The position numbers and the translations under genes are program-made. From contig JAKLMB010000030.1 of the NCBI GenBank assembly GCA_022813625.1, forward strand, positions 186,001-250,000: a stretch of DNA of 64,000 nt, in the 5' to 3' direction. Under the pieces are notes generated by a model. That model was not told the DNA's origin. It did no database searches and was given only the letters and a program-made list of their open reading frames with translations. Positions 42,888 through 51,985 of the stretch are shown one piece after another (the first letter of the stretch is position 1; the number at the start of each line of letters is the position of its first letter). Source of the DNA: Aaosphaeria pasadenensis (lineage: Eukaryota; Ascomycota; Dothideomycetes; Pleosporales).

Positions 42888-45800
42888 GCCAAGGTTTCTT
42901 CGACTTCTCCTTTCACATCAATTTCGCTCCCGACCTCACGATCCGGCATATTCCCATCCTCCCCTTCTCTCTCTCTAAATCTAAATATCCACCTTTCCAG
43001 CATAGCGAATGGAGTTAACTTTCTCTTACTTTACTTGAATTTACCTTTACTCCATGCATAAGAATCCACCCCTGCTTCTAGCATTCAATCTACCCTCTTC
43101 CAATGCTCACAATACAAGTATAAAACCACCTTTACCGACTAGACTAGACCAAACTACCCATATCAACACTCTCCCACTCCCCCACAGCCCCCCCACCATC
43201 TCCTCAGCAGTGAGGATTCATGCGGGATATATAAAGAAATACGCCATGATCCATGCCATCGAAGTATCCCTGAATCCAATGTGCAGTTTACCACATGCGT
43301 GTGCGTGTGTACACTTCTAAATAGGAATGTGGAGAGGGGTTTCGGTATGAAACAGTGGGAGATGAGTGATGAGTGTTGGTTAGTTACTCTGCGTGTGTAC
43401 CGCTGTAGTTATGGTTTGTTTGGTATGTGAATCACATATATGTATATGTGTGTGGTGGAGAAGATGGGAATAGGGGGTAAAGGGGCGGATTTTGGTATGC
43501 TAGTGGGTTTTATGTGTGTGGTTGTGTGTATGTCTAAAGTAGTTATGTAGGCGCACATGGGAAGTAGGAAGGACGTGTTTACAATAGAAGAGGGAAATAT
43601 ATGGTAGAGGTTTCGTTATCAGTCAGTGTTCATGTGACTATAAATACTCCGTACACACGTATAGATATATACGCGTGTATGTGTCTGTATTACACAAGTG
43701 AAAGAAGATGATTGCGATTAAAGGACATGCCAACGCGGCAAGTGCAACATTCTCCTTGTTTCCTCCTTACTCATTGCCGTGCTCGGGGCGTTCAGGAGTG
43801 GGAAAGACAAGGCGGTTGCTCGAATTGTGAGTTTGAAGCTGTTGGTGTGGAAGAACAGATGGTGTACAGAGAGCAGAAGTTTAAAAGGTATGAATAGTCG
43901 TGTGTTTATAGTAGATCTAACTATACCTGTAGAACTAACTTGATATGATAGATGAGAAGGTAGGAAAAGAAATGTTGTGCGAGGGCCAGGTTCAAAAGTC
44001 AACGTGAAGAAGAAACCGAGAGAATTTTGTAGGGACATAGTAAACTGAATCATAGAAGAACATGCTACTGTTGTTAGCAGCAGTTACAGTAATGCAATTC
44101 TTGTGCAAAACAGGTACTATGATCTATATGGAAGGGAATAGAACCACGAGTAATATCGTGCGTATAGAGTGTACTATATCAATCATAAGATAGTTCTCAG
44201 TGGAAACAGTCTCGATGATAAGAGATGAGACACAGCAGTGTGGGAATTTGATCTTAGATCCCCCATTGGTCTTTCCATGCCAAGCTGAAAGCCCAAGACT
44301 GCCTCAATCTGCAGATCTATGTAATTTTCCGAGGAACGAAGGGCTACCCAGTGGTGATCGTTGCCTTTGGTAGTGTTTTGTAATGGGGCTGGCAACTAGC
44401 CTTTAAACTGACACGAAGAGAAGCATAACCCATGCATTCGAAGGCCATACAATCCATGAGGGAGGGCGGGTAGGGTCTCAGTGTCACTCCAGGGGGTCAG
44501 AGAGGTGGGAGAAGCGAAAAGCGGAGAATGTCGGTGAGTACAAGAATAGCACTTACTGAGTCAGAAAACAGTGATAATGGTCCTGGAGTCATGTTGACGC
44601 GGAATGGATCTCTCAAAAAGAATGAAGGGAGGCGTCGGTAGGTGGGTTTTGGAAGGGGGAGCCACAAGGGGTTCGTCCGGCAGCGAGCAACAGTGGACCC
44701 TTCGACATTTCGGAAGGCATTCGAGATGAATGCAGGGTCCTTTGGATAGGCAGATAAGACAATAACACGAACATCGAGATCAATGTCACAGCTCGGCGTT
44801 CATGGGGCACAAGGGGGCGTCCAATAGAATTAGCCAACAATGAGGAATGTCGATAAGCGAAGTCTGGGGTGTTTTGCAATGTTGCCTTTGTATGGAGCAG
44901 TTAGCGATGCAATGCCACATCTGACCATGATTAGGGGTAGGGGCACGGGACGGCCCAAAAGAAATCAACAAGCGGCACTCAGAAGGATTCTAGTGACGTC
45001 GGTCAGTAACAATGTGCGACGCGGCGTCAGGTGCAAGGCAGCCCTACCTCGTAGCGAGGTAAACATCAACTGGAAGTCTAGTCAGCAAAACAGTCCATTA
45101 CGGTTGATTCAAGAAGCGAGTCAATGGAAACGAAACACATGCGTTGAGCCATTTTGGCCTTGCAAATTGATCAATCCATATCTAGATATGTGACGTAGGA
45201 GAACAATGTAGCCTCATAAATGATGGCTACTCGTCGTCAAGTCCGAACTGTGCCTCAGTCATGATTGCGTGCCGATACGCCGAATGAATCGAAAACCCCG
45301 GACATGCCGCATGCAACCGGAATGACCTCGACGGAGCACGTTCCGAAAGAAGAACCACCAAACCTCGCAGCTCATTACTTCTTGGGCGCCGGTATGTTAG
45401 ATGGCTTGGACATCGTATCGTCAAAGACAAGCGAGCGGGTATGGGGAGACGCCCGACCAATTGGAGGGAAATTGACTTCTAGAACTCAACGTTGGGTACC
45501 TCGTTAGAGTTTCTGAAAGCTGGGCATCGGACAAAAAGGCCAATTAGAGGTGGCCTTCTTGCTACCCGATCAATCATCTTGATATCGAACTCCTTAGCTG
45601 CATGAGCAGCACAGCTTAGATCATCGACGACGCGACTTTCCAACAGAGCATGTCCTGAAACTTGGTCGTCATAGACAGCTAATACGAGTGATAAGATCAT
45701 GCATGGTGGCATGATGTTATCTCTGCATCGCGGTTGATTTTCGGTGCTTCTTTAAAGTTCAGGACGGGCCGTTTGGTATACACATTACCTCGAAGGTGAA

Positions 45801-47232
45801 AGTTTGTGCAATGCAACTGAAAGGCGCTGCAATGGGTCAATGATATGCGGTACGCTTTTCGCGGCAATGGACGGATATGCAAGTGGTGGAACGAATTTCC
45901 GGGGGGGTTTAAGGTCTCAAGCCACCGGGAGCATAAGTCTATGGGATTCGCGTCATTGAGGGCAATTCCAATGCGTATTTGTTTATAGATCTGCACAGGA
46001 AGTTTCCAGACGTTGAGGTCAGACCCTGTGACGTCAGACTGCGGCGGGTAGGCGAATCGATAGAACGTGGCTAGACGCTTACCCTTTTCCAATATCCAAA
46101 CCCATGGGACTATGGATAATGCCCTACCATATAAATGCACATGCTTTGCGCTACGTCAATTCACAAGACTCTCTTATGGAGGCCTTTTTCTTCGTTCTTG
46201 TTCTTTTATAATTATCGTCTGTCAAAATTCTCGAGTATTCGTTCTCTCTTTCCCAGATTTTTCTCTATTGTCTGCTGTATAACCTTCTACGAGGCTGACA
46301 AGCGAACCAGCATTCCCCCCATCAGGTATGGGGCCTAGCCCAAGCCCTCTTCTCCATAGACTTACTTTTTGACGGGCTGACAACGCGGTCTAGAACGATG
46401 CTATATGAATTTCAAGAGTCTTGAAGGAAGTCATGTACTTGCTCGATTAGGAAGTCAATTGACCCTTCGCTTCCCAGCTGGCTGCCTGGTTGAAACACCT
46501 GCGACTCCGGCTCTTCCAATTGCCATGCTGGACCAATCGTGCGACACGTCCGGACTTCTAGGGATATTTGTTTCTAGGAAGCATGTAGAACGTGCTCCAA
46601 ATATAATGATTCTAAAACAACTTTCGACAAGTCCAAACAAAGCCTTCAGCGTCTCGAAGCAATCTGATGGACTCCATCTGTGAAGCCCGAATCATCATAT
46701 CGGGGGTAATCCGCCAGAGTTTGGGGTATTGACCAGGAGTTGGAGACGAAATATTTCAGTGCAATCTTGCGCCTTTGAAGGCTTTGCGCGTAAGGTTCCG
46801 TAAGGGACCTATCCTTTCCTAGGAGGCCCTCTACTCTTGTTAGGTAACAACAAAGCCTGGGTGCAAGGGATTCAGGAGCATCTCCACATGGATATCGTTA
46901 TCCAGGTCTATTGAGAGCCTTTCTTGATGGTCTACATGTGGCGTATAAACAGATATATGCATGTCTTCACGGACTGCGGCCGTCGCATTACTTGGGGTTC
47001 CGTGGATCCGGCGCTCAAGGTTATTTTCTCGCCTCTCCAGATATCTTTCTTTAATTGGTGCTGGCGCTGGGCACCGAGCCAATCATTTGCATAGAGAAAG
47101 GATCGCCAAGCAAGTTCTTTAGAGGCCTGCTGCCATCTCCATGAGCATAGTCGCGCTTTCAACGCAGTGAAAGTCCTACAAAAGGGGCATGGTTTCCCCA
47201 TCTCATCATATGTTACTGTACTACGAGACACC
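42888..47232. other. Gene-poor region of 4.3 kb
   Basis: No protein gene could be supported. 43300-43700 is G/T-rich with GTGTGT/TATATA runs. Minus-strand open frames at 45479-45712 (77 codons) and 45697-46140 (no ATG) have unconvincing composition and no known motif; they could be remnants. No transposase, LTR or tRNA signature was found in it. Confidence 0.45.
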
Positions 47233-49707
47233 ATGTCTTTGCCGCTCCCACGACCACCCGAGTACAATCAATACGGCAAGGTAGCCATTCCAAGGCTCGA
47301 GAGACGCCGGCCTGATCACCCAAACCAGTCGGACTCCAACCCATATGAAACCAAAGCCAGAATCATCACTGCCTGTCTGGCCTGCCGGGCCCGCAAAGTC
47401 AAATGCAATGCAGCACAGCCGAGTTGCGAGAATTGCAAGACCAGTGGCAAGACTTGTGTCTACCCACAAGGTCGAAGAGACCGCCTTGTCGTGTTGGCTA
47501 TACTGATTCCATCACACTACGGTCATTCTAATCTTCTGCAGGACTCTGGAGCATAACGCTGAGTTGATTGCCATCCTCAGAAGCCTACAAGATGGAGCCT
47601 CCGATGAGCAGAAACACGAGATTGAGGCTGCTCTCGACCGAGTATGGCTACTCCAAAATTATACTATTGTCAAACACCCCGCGTTGGTCTTTCTAACAGA
47701 TCTCAAGGCCACAGAGTTTACACTGGAAAACGCAAATCGATCCACATCCATGATAGCAACCGAGCTACGAGATGAAGCTGACTCGTCCACGGCAACTCCT
47801 GCTGCCGATGAAGACATTGAGATGGGCCTGTCAGACCCAGAGCCTCTTCACACCGAGTATGTCAACGAGGCACCGAATCCCTTTTCGCCACGCAACTCTG
47901 GCGAGGACGCTGACAGTACTAGCGGATATGGATATGCGGACAAACACTCCCAGGCGTTTGCCGTTGGTGATAGCACAGATGTTTTGCCTCAGCCTAACGA
48001 AACCTCCACAGCTCAGGAGAAGGTTCAGGCCGAATTCGTTCGACGGAACCGCGTAGCGCGGCATTCAGGTGACGGGCAACTCGAGATCGATCATTCAGTA
48101 GCCCATCGCGAGGTGCTGCCTTTCAGAACTGCGCAGAAGTTGCTAGACTGCTATATGGACACGGTTCAAGACGCTTTTCCTGTCTTGCCCAGAGCCGGTT
48201 TTCGCAGACAATTCATGGAACACTACGCGTCGAACCCGGGTTCCCTATCAGAGCCTTCGCCTATCGTAACTGACGAATGGCTGATCACTCTGAACCTTGT
48301 CTTCGCCATCGCGGCGAGGTATTTACACCTCGTCGATGCGGATTGGAAACCAAACGGCCGGGAGGACCATGTTTATCTTTCACGCGCTCGTGTATTGGGT
48401 TTGGGAGGAGTTGCCCTGATGGCCAATCTCGATTTATCGCAAGTCCAGATCACCGCCCTACACGCTCTCTATCTCTTCTCGATCAGAGACTTTGACAGGT
48501 ACGTTTTAGTCTCACTACACTAATTCCATCCAACATTGACACCGTCATGTCCAGAGCTTGGGTAGCCATCGGTACCTCGATTCGATCCGCATACGTGTTA
48601 GGTATGCACACACAGAAAGGAATTTCGAACGAGGCAGGAAACAATCCTCTACTACAAGCATGGTGGGGGCTGCGGTGCTTCGAGAGAACCATCAGCACCA
48701 TCATGGACTATCCGAACTTTCAAGCGGATGATACGAACTCGGTCTTGCTGTTATCATCACCATCGGACATGGTGTCGCCTCACGACGAACCACTGCCTCC
48801 AATGGCAGTCAGCTACCTAATTGGTAGAGTTCATATAAGTCTGGCTGCGGAAAAGGCTCTCATGAACCTCTACTCATTTGGGGAAGTCCGCCCATCCTTC
48901 CCGAGCATACAGCGTCTGACGCAGGACCTCATGATACAACTCAATGGAAAACTGCGAGAGTTGCCTCCCAATCTCAATTACTTCTCCCCGGAGAGCACTC
49001 CATTGGCCTCTCGCGAGCAGGTGCTACTCAAGTTCCAATACATTGCCACCCAGATTCTGATTTTGAGACCATGCTTTTGCAGGGACGATAGTCGCTCAGC
49101 GGATGGAGTCGAGGGCTACAACCAACGCGCCATGCGCACCTGCCTCGCCGCAGCAAAAACGTTCACAGACCTGCTGCCAGATCACCCTGACGGCGTGCCC
49201 CTCTACCGTGCTGACACTTGGTGGTCGACAGTGCAGTTGGTGAGACAGACAACCAGCAGTCTTGTCCTGGAGCTGGCTTTCGGAACGGTTGTATTTCCAG
49301 AGACCGAAGACTCCATCCTGTCACGGGTCAAAAGACTCGTACGACTGTTACGGTCCATGAAGGGAATGGATCCTTTCGCAGAACGCATTTACGGAACGAT
49401 TCTCGGGGTGTTGCGGAAATTGGCCGAACGAGACGACTTGGATATTGCAGATCTTGTAACAGAAGACGCCCACGCTAAGATTGGTCAAATTGGCCAGCAA
49501 TCTTCATCAAGTGCACGCAGTCCAGGTATAGCTTCACTACCCGGTGAAGACCGAGGCGAGCTATTAGCACACCCGTTCTCTCCAGGCCGCCAGAATGATC
49601 TCCCTCCAGACTACTTGTGTTCGAAGCCATGGATCCAGTATCTGTTTGGCCATGTATTGGATGAACACAATCCGATAACGTCTGCGCAATTCGTAGAATC
49701 GCTTTAA
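47233..49707 (+). CDS. Zn(II)2Cys6 transcription factor
   Basis: Nuclear zinc-cluster regulator, about 789 aa. Exons: 47233 to about 47492, 47542-48498, 48555-49707. The cluster is complete in exon 1: C48-x2-C51-x6-C58-x6-C65-x2-C68-x6-C75, followed by the linker GRRDRL. Exon 2 continues as TLEHNAELIAILRSL, a short coiled-coil-like helix usual after the cluster. The donor of intron 1 is uncertain: the phase requires GTTGGC at 47493, a weak site, or an alternative pairing of sites within a few bases. The fungal-specific TF domain spans exons 2-3 (RTAQKLLDCYMDTVQDAFPVLPRAGF; SIRDFDRAWVAIGTSIRSAYVLGMH across intron 2; WWGLRCFERTISTIMDYPNF). It lies beside gene-poor DNA on both sides; no pathway genes adjoin it, so its targets are unknown. 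Confidence 0.88.
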
Positions 49708-51156
49708 AGAGATATACTATTGTATCTCCCAGTTCCAGTTGGATTAAATTGCATCACATCGGTCAGGATTTCCTTTGGTCACTGTAGGCATGGGCATTTT
49801 ATAGGACACTCTCTTGTTACATGTCTTTGGACAAAACTATTCTGTGCTACGCATAGGCTCCCAGTTGGAATTTCCTTTTTTCGCTCTTTGGAGCCTTCAC
49901 CTTCGTTTGGATCTCGGTTTTCCATTGTTCCTTTCAGTTTTTGCTTTCTCATCACGAATCACGAACGAACGGCGACGCAGCGTACGAAGTGGAAGTATGC
50001 TTTTCGGTTTTCTACATAGTTCCTTGAAGTTTATAAGTCTCCTTTTCCAACTGGGTTACAATATATCTTGATCAGCCTTTGCACCATCCCTTCCCCACGT
50101 GATATCAAAAATTGGCTGTATATCCAACGCAAGCATGTTAATAGCGTTTATGATGGGGGATGAATGCGGGACGAGTAGGAACATCCCTATTGCTCACACA
50201 TGATGACCTCGAACCTATCAGGTCGGGGTGACATATACGTTGTCAAACGCGACCTATGACTGTGCATCGCTTACCCTTACAAGTGCCTCTAGATAAGCGA
50301 GTTTGCGTGCTGTTTCGGAATATGTCGGTCGTGCTGGATGAATGGCTATTGAACGATATGTATGCGAACGCCGTGTACGGTGTAAGACATACGCATAGAC
50401 TCGATTACTACAATAGAACGGGGAAGGAATTTACAAAGACGGACATTTGAGCGGAACGTGAAACGTGTTGATCTATATACAGAATGAATGATCAAAATAG
50501 CCAGCCAGCGCGGCTGGCAAAACTCCATACAAAACTACTACAGTTATGAACATTGCCTGTAGGTTTACACGGCTCTACAAGAGCAACAACCAAGGATACT
50601 TGAATTCTATCTCAATGAACATACTCTACATATTATTTTATTACTCTTGATACTGTCAAAAATAATCATAGAATTTCTAGGTGAAGATTTTATCGTAGAA
50701 AGTAGGTAACATCGTGGGGTGTGGCGTGTTTTGCCTACCGCTGTGGCAGCGTATTCTGTATGCACGAAGAGAGGTGAATCCAAACACCGACAACAAGTGT
50801 GCCGAAGATCCAATAACGGATTTCTTAGCTTTCAGCTCTGTGGTCAGCAGGCCAGCTCGAGATTTCCCATACCATCCCAATTGGGGTTCATTTTGCGGTG
50901 GGTATGCCGCGGAGAAAAGAAGGACGCTCATGCGAATCCGAGCAGGCTGAAGAGCAAACAACACTTCAGCCTTGGAGCATGTTAGCGCTCGGTTAGGCGC
51001 CCGATTTACCCACTCACCCGTGTGCACTGTGATTCAATTCCCTTGACCAAGAAAAGGGCCAATAAATACCCCAACACATATCTCGTTTCTCGAGATTTTG
51101 ATTTTGTCTTGGTTTATAAGTTGAGTAAGATTGAAAAATCGTCAACAAATCCACAA
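49708..51156. other. Intergenic, no supported gene
   Basis: About 1.4 kb between the zinc-cluster gene and the tRNA gene. Only short open frames. A small hairpin (GCCAGC and GCTGGC arms near 50503-50517) was noted. Confidence 0.5.
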
Positions 51157-51193
51157 GACAACGTGCCAGAGTGGTTAATGGGTATGACTCGAA

Positions 51194-51226
51194 CACTCCA
51201 AAGCTTCGGCTACGGGGCCCATAGAT
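51194..51226 (+). other. Canonical-position tRNA intron (37/38)
   Basis: 33 nt directly after A37 of the serine tRNA. This is the normal position for eukaryotic nuclear tRNA introns; exact ends rest on pairing of TATGA with TCATA. Confidence 0.8.
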
Positions 51227-51255
51227 ATCATATGTCTTCGGACGCGCAGGTTCGA

Positions 51256-51305
51256 GTAAGTTCAATTCACCTTCAAATCAATACGCTAAGCTAACATCCC
51301 TGTCG
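51256..51305 (+). other. 50-nt insertion in the tRNA T-loop
   Basis: Separates TTCGA of the T-loop from the 3' T-stem CCTGC. The register is ambiguous by two bases (51256-51305, 51257-51306 or 51258-51307); each leaves TTCGAAT or TTCGAGT, both normal loops. It begins GTAAGT, contains GCTAAGCTAAC near 51285-51295, and is bordered by TCGA on both sides (51252-51255 and 51303-51306). No AG lies at its 3' end. Confidence 0.8.
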
Positions 51306-51327
51306 ATCCTGCCGTTGTCGCGCTATA

Positions 51328-51332
51328 TTTTT
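51328..51332 (+). terminator. RNA polymerase III oligo-T terminator
   Basis: T5 run 7 bases after the tRNA discriminator base; a second T5 follows at 51341-51345. Confidence 0.75.
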
Positions 51333-51985
51333 GCTTCTTCTTTTTGCAATTTTTTATTTCTTTTATTCTGTTTATCAATTATTTTGGATAATTCTTCACT
51401 TTGGTTGTTTTGGCGGCAGTCTGGCTTCTGATGCGCGGCTCGTAAAGTCTCGATATGTTGGTGCCAAGAATACGCTAAAAAGGCCCGTGGTGGACCGTGC
51501 ACTCGCACCCCCATGTCAGAATCCTAATAATATCTTATACAAAATACGAGGTAGCTTCAATACAACAACAGCAAATTCACGTTATAATCATACATTAAAG
51601 GCCTATTGTTATTATGAGACTCAACTGTGCATTGCACCAACAACAACTTCTTTGTTGTAAGCAGCTGTCTGTACAGAGTATACATGATAATACTACCAGG
51701 TAGCAGATAGCTAACCTAACGCGCCTACCCTCTCTGCTCACGACTCTCGTACATCTCACGCGGCACATTATCTGCTACACTAAGGTAGTAGTTACTACCT
51801 AATGGCAGATACTGTATCTTCTGTTTAGAGTGTTCGATCATTTTACACACGTGTTATTAGAGGTTGGATATAATCATTCTGTCCTTATTTGCTACATTTA
51901 ATATATGTTGTTACAATTAGAATCATGAGTGTTTGCTATCTATCTATGTGAGAAGTGATCGTGGAGCACTTCAGTGGACTGCAGC
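51333..51985. other. Intergenic between tRNA gene and GIY-YIG gene
   Basis: A/T-rich, about 650 bp, with no gene. It contains the inverted-repeat element at 51691-51811. Confidence 0.55.
51691..51811. repeat. Short inverted-repeat (MITE-like) element plus third arm copy
   Basis: Arm 1 TACTACCAGGTAGCAGATA (51691-51709) matches, in reverse orientation and with small indels, 51769-51790 (TATCTGCTAC at 51769-51778 and GGTAGTA at 51784-51790). The outline is a roughly 100-bp terminal-inverted-repeat unit. Directly after it, TACTACCTAATGGCAGATA (51793-51811) is a third, forward copy of the arm. No coding capacity. Element class is inferred from shape alone. Confidence 0.55.

Larger units (their letters stand above)
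51157..51320 (+). tRNA. tRNA-Ser(CGA) gene with anticodon-loop intron and a T-loop insertion
   Basis: All stems of a class II serine tRNA can be read. Acceptor GACAACG (51157-51163) pairs with CGTTGTC (51313-51319), discriminator G at 51320. D arm: CCA (51166-51168) and TGG (51179-51181) around GAGTGGTTAA. Anticodon stem: TATGA (51183-51187) with TCATA (51228-51232), anticodon CGA at 51190-51192. Variable arm: GTC-TTCG-GAC (51234-51243). T stem: GCAGG (51246-51250) with CCTGC (51308-51312). Two interruptions separate these: a 33-nt intron after base 37 and a 50-nt insertion in the T-loop. Removing both leaves an 81-nt tRNA with a normal seven-base T-loop. A T5 terminator follows at 51328-51332. 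The A box is intact and the B box is broken. It may be a functional gene with a second intron or a recently disrupted one. Confidence 0.85.

Noticed and set aside
45479..46140. Two adjoining minus-strand frames in the gene-poor block
   Set aside because: The longer one has no ATG start, neither has a recognised motif, and no splice join with a convincing product was found.
50503..50517. GCCAGC/GCTGGC hairpin followed by A-run
   Set aside because: Resembles a bacterial terminator, which has no meaning in this genome; short enough to be chance.
51400..51985. Possible solo LTR next to the tRNA
   Set aside because: TGTTA-like starts and CAACA-like ends can be picked out, but no matching pair with target-site duplication was found; only the short inverted repeat is clear.
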